Assembly: GCA_026391355.1 (NCBI GenBank)
Contig: JAPLDH010000011.1
Coordinates: 47,889 to 111,888, forward strand
Direction: 5' to 3'
From: Bacteroidota bacterium
Lineage (GTDB): Bacteria > Bacteroidota > Bacteroidia > Bacteroidales > FEN-979
DNA: 64,000 nt
Under the pieces are notes generated by a model, which saw nothing but the letters and a program-made list of their open reading frames with translations, had not been told where the DNA came from and made no database searches. Position numbers and translations under genes: made by a program. Numbering within the stretch: the first letter of the stretch is position 1; the number at the start of each line of letters is the position of its first letter. This document shows positions 15,816-25,887 of the stretch, in pieces.

Positions 15816-18800
15816 ATGAAATTATTTGGTTTCCTGAGAAAGTCCAAATTCCATTCCAATCCAAAGCAATCCAGGCCAACTACCGGTGATTTCAGCGCGG
15901 ATTATTCCTCACGGATTAAAAAGATCGTTATCCAGCTTCATGATTACCAATATTACCATGGACCTTTTAAGGAGTTTCACGGTGATTCCCGGTTTATCGG
16001 AAGGAAAAAGATCCTGGAAAAGTTAAAATCGCTGTTGACGAATTCAGAATTTACTTCTGGTGTTTATCTTTTAACTGGTTACAGGGGTTCTGGAAAAACA
16101 AGCCTTGTAAATAAAGTTATCAGTGAAATCGACAACCATGCGGGATTATTGAAAGGAAACAAAATAGCCTATTTTTTTGTTTTACTTTTTTACCTTCTGG
16201 TTTCATTTTTTTATATCAGATATATAGGGATCTCAGGCAGCACAAATCCATCAACCAATATAACGGGACTATGGATCCTTTTACTTTCCTGCTTTACATT
16301 TTCAGCCGTAATTATTTTATATCATTATTGGAATATTTTTTCGGATAAAAGAATTCAATGGCTTAAACCATTCAGAAGGAAAGCATTCTTTTTTGGAATC
16401 TGGTGCATCAGGGACCTTGGTTACCACGAAAAAAAATACCTGACCTCATATATTCCCTGGTTTTCGCTGACGCTGATCCCACTGATGATTACTTCGTACA
16501 TATTCATTCTCTGGTGCAAAGTTATTGATTCCATATTTTTTTTAAAAAACCTCTGTCTTTTCTTTTATATAATAGTTTTTCTTAATATGAGCTATTCTGC
16601 CTGGCTTTACATTCAGGACAAACCAAAAGGTTTTTTTTTCAGGATAAGGACACTTCTTTACGGACTGTTTCAATTTAACACTTATATATTTATAAAGCTT
16701 AATCTTGGTCATAGTAAGTTACGTGAAATTGATATCCTCCGGTTATTGGCAAGAAATGTTAAAACTGAGTATGCCCGATATTATAAACGTCATACTTTTT
16801 CACAAATCTTAATTTCACTGGCAATATTTTATTTTATCTACATCTTATCGTACCTCATATACTACAAACCTGAAATATATAACGCTCATAATGATCTCAA
16901 ACAAAATTGCAAGGTTTACGAATATTTTCCTTCACAAATTCCATCACTGCTCCGTCATGATTCTGTTCAAATCTCACCGGAACAGATATATACGCACATA
17001 AGCAATCATTTTAAAGCTGCCCAGACACAACCTGAGCCAATGCCGATTGTGAATTTTCAACATAAAACGGTTGTTGAATATATTTGGGAAAAATCAGCAT
17101 TTGTAGTTTCATATGCAGTAATCCTTGGCGACAGCTATCTATATATTATTTATGATTATTCCCGTACGATATTAATCAAAGGCTTCTTGTTAGGAATTCC
17201 TGACTACATTGATGGTATCATAAATAAATCAAAATTTTTTATTGTCCCATTTTCACTGATTCCATACCACCTTGACTATTTTTTTATTATATATGTTTGT
17301 TTTCTGTATCTGATAATAAAAAAACTTTTAATTAATGGCATTTTTCTGGCCAAAAGGCCAAAGAAAATATTAAAAAAAATAGCTGAATTAAATGAAATCA
17401 TTGTTTCCGAAGTAACGGTTGACAAATTGGCTCATTCTGCAGAAAGATCAAGCTTCAATTTTTTCACCTTTTTTTCACCCAGCACAAAGAAACGTACTGT
17501 GGCAGACGTTCGGGAAATCGAAAAAAATCTGATCGAAATCTTCGACGATATTGACCAGATACGTTTCCCTTATTCGAGACCTAATATTATCGTTATTTTT
17601 GATGAACTGGATAAGATTGAAACGCATACCTCCATATTTGAAGGGTCTACTGATGAAAAAAGAGATTTTGAAGCAATTCCAAACCAATTCATTAAAAATC
17701 CGAATCCTTCATTCACGATTGATGGTACCCGTGAACGACAACAAACACTGCAGGTTCTGCTTTCCAACCTGAAATACTTCTTAAGCGATGCGAAAGCAAA
17801 GTTTATTTTCATTGCAGGTCGTGAGATGTATGATGCCTCATTGGCTGATATCTCTGACAGGAATTATTTCATGGGAAGTATCTTCCATGATGTAATCAAT
17901 GTTAATTCGTTTCTTTCGGACGATTCTGATAAAACCCCTTCGGATATTACAAGTATGATCGAAAAATATGTCTGCCAGTTTATCATTCATCCTCAATACA
18001 TTGAATATTATAGCAGACATCATAGAAATCGGGAGTACACTGCGAGACATGCTGGCGGGGCAACCGTGACTGAAAGGCATGAACTACTTGAATATTACAC
18101 CCTGGAAGTATTTAATGACTATCTTATCCAAAGTTTTCCTGATCTCCTTGATGAAAAACAGGAAAATAAATCAGTTGCCGACTGTATTCTTGCAAGACAG
18201 AAAAGGGAAAAAATCATCAATATCGTCAGACGGTTTATTGTTTATCTGACTCATGCAAGTAATGGAGCGCCCAAAAAAGTTACCAATTACTTTGAAAAAT
18301 TTATTGAATTTCAGAAAGTTGATGTCCTCTTATCAAAGGAAAAGTCGATTGAAAGAAATATTCTCCTGGTAACACTTAAGAAGGAGAAAAGGATAAAAGA
18401 AAGAGTTCATCCCTATCTTATGTTCAATTATTCCAGACAGTATGAACTGGGGTTGATCAATTATATTACGCTTCCGATAATTCTTTCAATCAGTAACCAT
18501 ATCAAAAATTTCGGAGACAAGTTATTGGTATCCGCAACCTTCCTGAGTGATCATCTGCTGAAGTTCCATAAAGACGGGTTTTCATGGAGAAATATTGAGT
18601 ATATCCCGGAGATTCTCGAAATCAACAGGACACCCGAACTCCGAACATTTATTTCCAATATCCTGAATTTCCTTTTACAAACGCATCTTCAGACCATATT
18701 AAGCGGTTTGTACACCTTCCGTTTCAATCAACGTCTTTCCAATGAAATCTCATTTTTATCCAAGGTATCAGAAGAAGCATCTGCATCTTTCAATTTTACA

Positions 18801-21632
18801 CTTGACGAATCTCTCGCAATCAAGCATTATTATCACAGCCTGTTATTCAGACTGGAAGAAAGGTATAAAAAAATAACCAATGAAAGAACAGGATATATTC
18901 ATTCTATTGCAATGGTGCATACTATTCTGGGTGATTTATATTTTTATGATGAAGAATATAACGATGCGATAATTGAGTATATGGACTCTGTTCAATACCT
19001 CAGGTATTCCGGGTTCTCTGACGAGAATTTTTCATTGCTTTTGATTCTTGTCAGAAGCATGTTGAAACTGGGACTTTCATTTGAAAAGAGAAAAACTTAT
19101 AGTTCTGCATATGAAATTTACAAAGAGCTGTGTTATTTTCTCATCAAACACCGGGATATTGATGTTAAGGAATTAGGGTTGGAGGAAAAAGGAGAAAATA
19201 GGGAAATTATTCTCACAACTCCTCAAACGCAGGATTATCCGGACATCGAAAAATTAAAAAATGAAATATTGGCGGAGAAGATAAATAAAGATGCAAATTC
19301 CTTACACAGGAGATTTGAAGAAACATTTCCTTTGGAAAATAATTTTTCCCCGGGGAAACAGGATATTAAATTCGCTGCCAAAGAAGGATTTATCAACCGG
19401 ATCACAGAGCAACTTAACCCCCCAATAGAAAAAATTCTTGGAAAGATCTCCTCCTTTGAAGGGTTAAGGTTAATATACCAACCCTTACTTGCACGTTTGC
19501 AAATCATGGAGAAATGTATCATGGGCGGGATAACCAAAGTTGACTTATTCAGGGTTGAGAAGGAGTTTGACTACCTGCAGAAGGCGATCAATCAGCGCGA
19601 TAAGTTCCTGATCAAAATTGAATTCTATAATAAGATCGGTGATATCTTGTTCTTCAAACGGGGAAATATCAGGTTTAAAGAAGAAAAACAAGAGTGTAAT
19701 TGCAATTGTTGGAAAGGAGAATCAGAAGGAAGGTTTAAAAGTGATCTTCTAAAAGATTCTCTTGAAAACAAGGAATATCAGGAGGACGAAAATAAAAAAC
19801 AGAAGCAAGAAAATGACACTGATTTTATCTTTTATTTGAAACCTGATGATTGTGCCGGGATTTGTGGTCCCGATCTAAAATGTGCTTCCTGTTATTTTTA
19901 TGCAAAGAGTCTTGAACTTTTTATCCGCAATTATTTATATGAAACGAAGGACGATTCCAAACCAAAAACCCTGGATCAAACCTTTAAGAGAATCCTGACT
20001 GGCTATGAACGTTTTTCAACATCCGGCCACACATTTGTAAGGGTATTAGCTGAACTTATTTCAGATCTTGCAGATTCTCAAATGGGTTGCCTGAATTTAT
20101 CTTACAAAGACTTTAATATGGAAGAGTTCTTGGAATTTGTTGAGAATCCAAAGAATCTTGACCTGGATCCGGCAATGATCATCAAATTTTCAATACCTGG
20201 CATATTATATAAATTCTATTTGTCTGCATTGTTTTATAAAAAAGCAAATGATTACAGAGGTTATGTATGGCAGTTGACAAAAATCCTTTACCTGCTGAAA
20301 GAGACACTGTATAAAGTGATCATGAAGGAAGCACGACCAGGTTTCAGATTTGATGATGAAAAGGCTAAGAAATTTATTGAGGATTGTGATAAAAAATTTG
20401 TCAGGAAGGCCATCAGGGGCTGTTGGGCAGCATACGAGAGTGCACATATGAATGAAGTGCCAAAACACAAAAATGTCATTACAAATCGAGGAAATTTTAA
20501 TAATAAAGCCAAACCATACGATTTTGATTCACCATCGGGACCGGTATCGCTCAATCGAATATCCGTCAATAATGATATTGAAGAGATAACGATACTTTTC
20601 AGCCAAATCACTTCCCTTGTTCATGAAATGACCACGGGTAGTATTCAGTACACATTTGAGAACAGTAAAATAAAATTAACCGGGATAGTAGTAGAACACT
20701 ATCTGAAAAATATTGTATCGCCTTATAGCGATACAGATACGGTGTATAACCGGATCATCCGGTTGAACTATAAGGTAAAACTTAATTTTAAAGTGTTCAT
20801 TTGCCTGATAAATAACCTGTTTAAAGTGGATAGTAAGTTTCTTGATCTTTTAAATGGTGATTTGAAAAAAAATAAAGAAGATAACGCGTTTTGGTATAAA
20901 CAGTTCCTTGGAGTAATTTTAGGACGTCAAATGGAAGGAGATGATAGTAAAACTGAACATCCTGGTATCTGCAAAGAACTTGAAAACGATATTAGGTTAG
21001 GTTACAAAATAAAACTGGTCAGGAACAATCAGGAAATAATAAAAGAATGTTTTAGAGACGGCAAAGTAATTGATATTTTCAGCCATCTCATTGCTGATTC
21101 ATTGTATTGTTTGAACGAGATCATCGAAATTGCCAACGCCTATGGAAAATCATATATCCTGAATCATTCATATGTTGGATCGGCTCATGAAAAAATGCTG
21201 TTCTGGTCGGTATGGTATATCGCTATCGATAATTTTCTTTCATATTCCGGGGGGTTATCTCCCAAAGTCAAACCCTATGAAAAGGCACTTATTCTTAAGT
21301 TACGGAAAAAGATTATTAATTTGTTGAAATCCTGGATGGATCCCGATGCTTTTCATTCTCAATCCATTGTTTATCATGGGGAAATGGCGATCAGAAGGTA
21401 TTATTCCGCTTATGAAACCCATGTTGGGGGAAAAGCTTATAAAAACTTTATTGACAGGATGTGCTTCTTAAATGATGATTTCAATGATAAAGTATCTCAT
21501 TTTTACACGGCATATGAACGATTTGGTTTCAATAACAAAGGGTTTATTACAAAAGTTAATAAACTGAAGCAATTCAATGAAGTATCCAAACTATATAATT
21601 ATGAGGATTTAATTAATACGAGAATTGATTGA
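15816..21632 (+). CDS. Giant membrane P-loop NTPase with KAP-like architecture
   Basis: 1938 residues. Walker A is GYRGSGKT at residues 88-95, but Walker B (IIVIFDELDKIE, 591-602) comes 500 residues later. Between them lie six or more strongly hydrophobic segments (about 117-138, 152-170, 212-234, 244-264, 328-350, 485-505). Transmembrane helices inserted between Walker A and B are the hallmark of KAP P-loop NTPases. A sensor-like strand FIFIAGREMYD (663-673) and an SNGAPKKVTNYF motif (815-826) follow, the latter like the 'GNPRRIKRF' motif of KAP proteins. The C-terminal 1000 residues are helical with a TPR-like section (about 1025-1110) and a Cys cluster (1294, 1296, 1298, 1346, 1350, 1356, 1359) that could bind zinc. 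KAP NTPases include the phage-exclusion protein PifA; an antiviral or membrane-signalling role here is inference. Single gene; A+T-rich relative to neighbours. Confidence 0.75.
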   Translation: MKLFGFLRKSKFHSNPKQSRPTTGDFSADYSSRIKKIVIQLHDYQYYHGPFKEFHGDSRFIGRKKILEKLKSLLTNSEFTSGVYLLTGYRGSGKTSLVNKVISEIDNHAGLLKGNKIAYFFVLLFYLLVSFFYIRYIGISGSTNPSTNITGLWILLLSCFTFSAVIILYHYWNIFSDKRIQWLKPFRRKAFFFGIWCIRDLGYHEKKYLTSYIPWFSLTLIPLMITSYIFILWCKVIDSIFFLKNLCLFFYIIVFLNMSYSAWLYIQDKPKGFFFRIRTLLYGLFQFNTYIFIKLNLGHSKLREIDILRLLARNVKTEYARYYKRHTFSQILISLAIFYFIYILSYLIYYKPEIYNAHNDLKQNCKVYEYFPSQIPSLLRHDSVQISPEQIYTHISNHFKAAQTQPEPMPIVNFQHKTVVEYIWEKSAFVVSYAVILGDSYLYIIYDYSRTILIKGFLLGIPDYIDGIINKSKFFIVPFSLIPYHLDYFFIIYVCFLYLIIKKLLINGIFLAKRPKKILKKIAELNEIIVSEVTVDKLAHSAERSSFNFFTFFSPSTKKRTVADVREIEKNLIEIFDDIDQIRFPYSRPNIIVIFDELDKIETHTSIFEGSTDEKRDFEAIPNQFIKNPNPSFTIDGTRERQQTLQVLLSNLKYFLSDAKAKFIFIAGREMYDASLADISDRNYFMGSIFHDVINVNSFLSDDSDKTPSDITSMIEKYVCQFIIHPQYIEYYSRHHRNREYTARHAGGATVTERHELLEYYTLEVFNDYLIQSFPDLLDEKQENKSVADCILARQKREKIINIVRRFIVYLTHASNGAPKKVTNYFEKFIEFQKVDVLLSKEKSIERNILLVTLKKEKRIKERVHPYLMFNYSRQYELGLINYITLPIILSISNHIKNFGDKLLVSATFLSDHLLKFHKDGFSWRNIEYIPEILEINRTPELRTFISNILNFLLQTHLQTILSGLYTFRFNQRLSNEISFLSKVSEEASASFNFTLDESLAIKHYYHSLLFRLEERYKKITNERTGYIHSIAMVHTILGDLYFYDEEYNDAIIEYMDSVQYLRYSGFSDENFSLLLILVRSMLKLGLSFEKRKTYSSAYEIYKELCYFLIKHRDIDVKELGLEEKGENREIILTTPQTQDYPDIEKLKNEILAEKINKDANSLHRRFEETFPLENNFSPGKQDIKFAAKEGFINRITEQLNPPIEKILGKISSFEGLRLIYQPLLARLQIMEKCIMGGITKVDLFRVEKEFDYLQKAINQRDKFLIKIEFYNKIGDILFFKRGNIRFKEEKQECNCNCWKGESEGRFKSDLLKDSLENKEYQEDENKKQKQENDTDFIFYLKPDDCAGICGPDLKCASCYFYAKSLELFIRNYLYETKDDSKPKTLDQTFKRILTGYERFSTSGHTFVRVLAELISDLADSQMGCLNLSYKDFNMEEFLEFVENPKNLDLDPAMIIKFSIPGILYKFYLSALFYKKANDYRGYVWQLTKILYLLKETLYKVIMKEARPGFRFDDEKAKKFIEDCDKKFVRKAIRGCWAAYESAHMNEVPKHKNVITNRGNFNNKAKPYDFDSPSGPVSLNRISVNNDIEEITILFSQITSLVHEMTTGSIQYTFENSKIKLTGIVVEHYLKNIVSPYSDTDTVYNRIIRLNYKVKLNFKVFICLINNLFKVDSKFLDLLNGDLKKNKEDNAFWYKQFLGVILGRQMEGDDSKTEHPGICKELENDIRLGYKIKLVRNNQEIIKECFRDGKVIDIFSHLIADSLYCLNEIIEIANAYGKSYILNHSYVGSAHEKMLFWSVWYIAIDNFLSYSGGLSPKVKPYEKALILKLRKKIINLLKSWMDPDAFHSQSIVYHGEMAIRRYYSAYETHVGGKAYKNFIDRMCFLNDDFNDKVSHFYTAYERFGFNNKGFITKVNKLKQFNEVSKLYNYEDLINTRID

Positions 21633-21678
21633 TAATTCTGGTAATCTACTTTTCCTTAACAAACAGTTGTAAGTATGA

Positions 21679-21686
21679 TAAATTTG
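21679..21686 (+). promoter_or_regulatory. Candidate -7 box for the aldehyde dehydrogenase gene
   Basis: TAAATTTG fits TAnnTTTG and lies 66 bases before the ATG at 21753, after the stop of the ATPase gene. No well-spaced TTG is seen. Confidence 0.35.
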
Positions 21687-21752
21687 TGAAAGACTAAAAA
21701 AGAAAAATATCTCAAACAGATATCATTTTATTAACCAGTAAAAGACCCCGTT

Positions 21753-23141
21753 ATGCCAGAAGATAATACCATTGAATTGAAAGAGACCCTGGAACGCCAG
21801 AAGCAATTCTTTTTCACCCATCAGACAAAAGATGTTTCATTCAGGATAGAGAAGTTGAAGATCCTGAAAACGGCCATTCTTGCTTACGAGGAAAAGCTTT
21901 ATGAAGCCCTGTGGGAGGATTTGCATAAATCGCGGTTTGAGGCCTATGCATCCGAGATCGGGATTGTTCTGTCGGAGATCCGGATCCACCTGAAGAATCT
22001 GAAACGATGGGCAAAACCCACGAGGGTTGCCACCAACCAACTGGTTCATTTCTGGTCGACCAGCCGGATCGTCAGGGAACCATTGGGGAGTGTGCTGATT
22101 ATTGCCCCATGGAATTACCCTTTTCAGTTGCTGATCAATCCGCTGGTAGGCGCCATTTCGGCCGGTAATTGCGCCGTATTGAAACCATCGCAATATACGC
22201 CCCGAACGGCAGAAGTTTTAGTAGAGATGGTAAAGGAATATTTTTCTACTGACTATATCGCCATTTTCCAGGGTGGAAGAATGGCAAACCAGGCATTGCT
22301 GGAGCAGAAGTGGGATTTTATCTTTTTTACAGGAAGTCCGGACATAGGAAAAGTTGTTATGGAGGCTGCCGCAAAACACCTGACACCTTTTTCACTGGAA
22401 CTGGGAGGGAAAAGCCCCTGTATTGTGGACGAAGATGCCAACATAAAGGTTGCTGCCGCCCGAATAGTCTGGGGGAAATTCATCAATGCAGGGCAAACCT
22501 GTATCGCCCCCGATTACATTTTCGTTCACAGTTCTGTGAAAACGAAGTTTCTCGAACTTATGACAGATAATATTACACGGTACTTCGGTGATTATCCGGA
22601 GAGAAGCAAGGATTTTGGAAGGATTGCAACCGTTCCGAAAACAGAAAGATTGGCAAAGTTCCTGGAAAACGTAAAGCCATATGCAGGGGGTGAATTTAAC
22701 ATCGCGGAAAGATATATCGCACCAACCATCCTTGATAATCCCGGGTTTGACCATCCACTGATGCAGGAGGAGATCTTTGGACCCATTCTCCCGGTATTTG
22801 AATTCACAGACCTTTCCGAACCGATCAATTATGTGAATTCACATCCCAAACCATTGGCGTTTTACTATTTTTCAGAGAATGTTGCGAAACAAAAGGAGAT
22901 CCTGAAAAAAACTTCTTCCGGAGGTGGGTGTATCAATGATGTACTGATGCACATAGCCAACGATAAGCTTCCGTTCGGAGGTGTAGGTAACAGCGGAACT
23001 GGCCGGTATCACGGAAAATTCAGCTTTGATACTTTTTCAAATCACCGTTCGATCCTCAAAAAGGCTACTTTTTATGATGCCCCGGTGAGGTATGCTCCTT
23101 ACAGAAAGAAATGGAGTCTGGTGAAAAAGCTGATCAGGTAG
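21753..23141 (+). CDS. Aldehyde dehydrogenase, ALDH3/fatty-aldehyde type
   Basis: 462 residues, the length expected for the ALDH3-like branch. NAD(P)-dependent oxidation of aldehydes to acids is indicated by the catalytic Cys 250 in NAGQTCIAPDY, the general-base Glu 216 in SLELGGKSP, the Rossmann motif FTGSPDIGK, and the N-terminal IIAPWNYPFQLL and the late EEIFGPILPVFEF segments. The C-terminal LPFGGVGNSGTGRYHGKFSF and SNHRSIL are also typical of this branch. No C-terminal membrane anchor is present, so it is probably cytosolic. Substrate could be medium- or long-chain aldehydes; not decidable from sequence. Convergent with the PPDK-like gene, 22 bases apart. Confidence 0.93.
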   Translation: MPEDNTIELKETLERQKQFFFTHQTKDVSFRIEKLKILKTAILAYEEKLYEALWEDLHKSRFEAYASEIGIVLSEIRIHLKNLKRWAKPTRVATNQLVHFWSTSRIVREPLGSVLIIAPWNYPFQLLINPLVGAISAGNCAVLKPSQYTPRTAEVLVEMVKEYFSTDYIAIFQGGRMANQALLEQKWDFIFFTGSPDIGKVVMEAAAKHLTPFSLELGGKSPCIVDEDANIKVAAARIVWGKFINAGQTCIAPDYIFVHSSVKTKFLELMTDNITRYFGDYPERSKDFGRIATVPKTERLAKFLENVKPYAGGEFNIAERYIAPTILDNPGFDHPLMQEEIFGPILPVFEFTDLSEPINYVNSHPKPLAFYYFSENVAKQKEILKKTSSGGGCINDVLMHIANDKLPFGGVGNSGTGRYHGKFSFDTFSNHRSILKKATFYDAPVRYAPYRKKWSLVKKLIR

Positions 23142-23163
23142 AGGCATGTATTGCCATTAGATA

Positions 23164-25854
23164 TCAGAGGGACTCACGATCAGGAATTTCCAGGTTTTCT
23201 GTCTCACAAAGAGACAATAGTTTCCCGAAAGACCAGGGAAGGTCATAATTAACAAGCATTCCATAGGGGCGTTTCAGAAGGGTGACCAGGTGTCGGGTAT
23301 CCCGGTCGTGCTCCGGCATGATCCGGGCTTCAATTTCCTTCCAGTCGGGGGAGCATAATTTCAGGGTGATAAAGGGGTCAGGATCCATAGAAGAGAGGGC
23401 TACAGCGCTGAGGTCATCTGTTAAGATTTTATTTTTGGTACGGTTGATATGGCGTTCCCCGAATTCCGACAGAACCTGCATGTATTTTGTGAAAAGGATG
23501 TGTTCATTCAACATGAAAACGATACTGGAAGAATCAAAAGCTTTCCAGAACGAAAGTGGGAGGGGTTGGCATAAAAACCTGCCGAGCATAAAAGCACCGG
23601 CGGAAAATCCATTGATCTTTTCTTTCCTGCAAATCCGGATCATATTCTTGAAAAACAAGATTTTACGTTCAGTTGTAAGCAGACTGTAAATTTTATGCTG
23701 GTCCATGTGAGATCCAAGTCCGCTTTTCAGGATTTCTGCGTAATAATAATCCATATGGGCATCAAACCAGCCGTTTACAAATTCAATGGCTTTTTGTTGC
23801 TGTTGGTCATAATCATTACGGATCAGCTTAACAAGATCAGGAAGCGTCGTGGCTTCCTCCGTCTTTAGGGTATTCAGTATCTCCTGGTATGATTTGTAGG
23901 CTTTGGCCATGTTGATAAATACCTGTTTTTCTTTTTTTTCCATTTCAAAAGATTTGCCTTCCAGGTATTTCTGAAAACGGGCAGGTTTATAAGTTGCCTT
24001 TCCAATATATATACAGTGATGTCTGCTTGATACAGTTATCCAGTCTCCTTCACGGAGGATCATTCCTGCATCATTGAAAACGGCATTTTCAGCCAGGGTC
24101 ATATGGTGGTTTTTCAGGTTGATAAAAGCGGGGATACCATAACCCAGACAGGCTGTGACCACATGAATAGCCAATGGATTCATGCACATGATGGCATCCA
24201 GCTCGCCCATAAAAATAGTTTCTGAAGGAACGAAATTTTCTTTACACAGGCAGACCTTTTCACCCTTTTTCTTAGCTTCCAAAGCTTTAACCATCGAAAA
24301 ATAAATTTTGGTTGTCACAGCCGACCGGGGAAGTACAGACACTCCATCGCCAAACAGTGTCAGTGTTTTCAGCGAAGCGTCGTCGATTCGTTCAGAAAAG
24401 ATCTGTCGAAGGTGATATGGACGGATCAACTGGATCACCCTTTTTTTGGGGATGATCTTTTTGTGATAGAGATCGATGGCGGTAAGAAGTGTTGATCTGC
24501 CGGTGAGTTCCGACATGTTTAACTGTAGAATGGCAAAAAGTGAGATCCCTTCGAATGATTCCACGGCAAACTCTATGGTTGCCGGAGATCTGAGTTTCAC
24601 TTCAAGTTTTGGGAGCATGGGTGTAAAATGATAGATGGCCGGAAATTCTTCTTTGATCTCATCCCGTTCAAAATACTCCTTCTGCTCAGCATGAATGGTC
24701 CCGGTCATGATCTCTTCTCCGAAAATTTCCCTGACACTTTCAATTTGCATTCCGAGCCCGGTGCGCGGGTGACGACTATACAGGACACCAGGGTAAGAAT
24801 CCCGGTTGCGGACTGTCCAAACCATTTTCTGCAGGATCAGGGAAGGAAATGCAATGTGACCTCGCTGAAAAGTATAGATAAGATCCTGGTTCCGTGTATA
24901 AAAGCTATGGGAAACCGCCATGAACATCTTCACCTGGTATTGGGCGTCGTGTAATATGCGATCGTCAATAATCTCAATTCTTTTGAATAGATGGGCAATT
25001 CTTTCTTCCACCTCTTCGACTCCCGGAACAAAATCCTCTTTCCTTGACCGGAAGAATTCCTGTCCCGGACCAAGGATCTGGCAAATGGATTGGAGGTTGT
25101 TCAGGTAAATCTTATTGGCTACAGAACGGCCATACCGGTTTTCCAGCGACCGGAAGCTCAGTTTAGTTACCCCGACATTCAGGTAGGTAGGCATCAATCC
25201 GGGGATGTATTGAGGAGTTGCACAGCGCATGGCAAAGACCAGGGCATTGTCAGGATCACCCAGCTTTTCACCGGTCATCTTTTCCAGGTTGGAGATGGCT
25301 GCCTTGAGACAATCTTCTCTCGCCCGTGCATCCAACTGATAGGAACGCGAGGTCAGTACACAGAAATCCGGAACGGGATAACCCTCCCGGTACAGATCGA
25401 GCAATACTTTTCCTTTCTGGCTTAAAAGGAGTTCATCATACGGATAGGTTGTTGTGGATGGAACTACCGAGTCGTTTTCTATAAAAGATACCGTCCCAAA
25501 GTCTGATTGCAGGTATTCCAGGTATTGTCGGCAGATTGTTTCCCTCTTCTCTTGGGCGTCAGCATTGTTGCGGACTGAAGCAATGAGAAGATCCAGGTAT
25601 TGCAGAGCTTTTGTCCGATCCGGCTGACTTAACAGAAAAACATCGATCTTGGTTAAAGGCAGCGAATGAAAACTCTTTCCACCTGGTTTTTTATATTCCA
25701 GTTCAGGTAAGAGAAACCCGGTCTTACCTTCTTCTGCTATCCGGTCGAATGGATTCACAAGCACCTGCCGGATGGAAAAATAATTCGGGTAATAGGCTCT
25801 CAGACGGAATTCATTGACAGGACCAGATGCTGGCGATTTTCGTAATTTATTCAT
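23164..25854 (-). CDS. PPDK-like protein: nucleotide-binding and phosphohistidine domains without the PEP barrel
   Basis: 896 residues. From about 145 to 480 it follows the nucleotide-binding half of pyruvate, phosphate dikinase: KGKVLLDLYREGYPVPDF, GDPDNALVFAMRCATP then YIPGLMPTYLNVGV, GVLYSRHPRTGLGMQ and LQLNMSELTGRSTLLTAIDL. A swivelling phosphohistidine-like domain follows (about 505-620), where the usual GGMTSHAAVVAR is replaced by MNPLAIHVVTACL with His 564 at the phospho-His position, then the family-typical REGDWITV strand. The C-terminal PEP/pyruvate TIM barrel of true PPDK is absent; about 270 helical residues take its place. It may transfer phosphate to another acceptor or be regulatory. 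Not orthologous to ppdK. Start is the ATG at 25854, 33 bases from the next gene. Confidence 0.75.
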   Translation of the reverse strand: MNKLRKSPASGPVNEFRLRAYYPNYFSIRQVLVNPFDRIAEEGKTGFLLPELEYKKPGGKSFHSLPLTKIDVFLLSQPDRTKALQYLDLLIASVRNNADAQEKRETICRQYLEYLQSDFGTVSFIENDSVVPSTTTYPYDELLLSQKGKVLLDLYREGYPVPDFCVLTSRSYQLDARAREDCLKAAISNLEKMTGEKLGDPDNALVFAMRCATPQYIPGLMPTYLNVGVTKLSFRSLENRYGRSVANKIYLNNLQSICQILGPGQEFFRSRKEDFVPGVEEVEERIAHLFKRIEIIDDRILHDAQYQVKMFMAVSHSFYTRNQDLIYTFQRGHIAFPSLILQKMVWTVRNRDSYPGVLYSRHPRTGLGMQIESVREIFGEEIMTGTIHAEQKEYFERDEIKEEFPAIYHFTPMLPKLEVKLRSPATIEFAVESFEGISLFAILQLNMSELTGRSTLLTAIDLYHKKIIPKKRVIQLIRPYHLRQIFSERIDDASLKTLTLFGDGVSVLPRSAVTTKIYFSMVKALEAKKKGEKVCLCKENFVPSETIFMGELDAIMCMNPLAIHVVTACLGYGIPAFINLKNHHMTLAENAVFNDAGMILREGDWITVSSRHHCIYIGKATYKPARFQKYLEGKSFEMEKKEKQVFINMAKAYKSYQEILNTLKTEEATTLPDLVKLIRNDYDQQQQKAIEFVNGWFDAHMDYYYAEILKSGLGSHMDQHKIYSLLTTERKILFFKNMIRICRKEKINGFSAGAFMLGRFLCQPLPLSFWKAFDSSSIVFMLNEHILFTKYMQVLSEFGERHINRTKNKILTDDLSAVALSSMDPDPFITLKLCSPDWKEIEARIMPEHDRDTRHLVTLLKRPYGMLVNYDLPWSFGKLLSLCETENLEIPDRESL

Positions 25855-25887
25855 TCGGCAAATCTAATTTAATATCAATGTGTTATA

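Noticed and set aside
23142..23163. Terminator between the convergent aldehyde dehydrogenase and PPDK-like genes
   Set aside because: Only 22 bases separate the stops and no hairpin with a T tract is visible.
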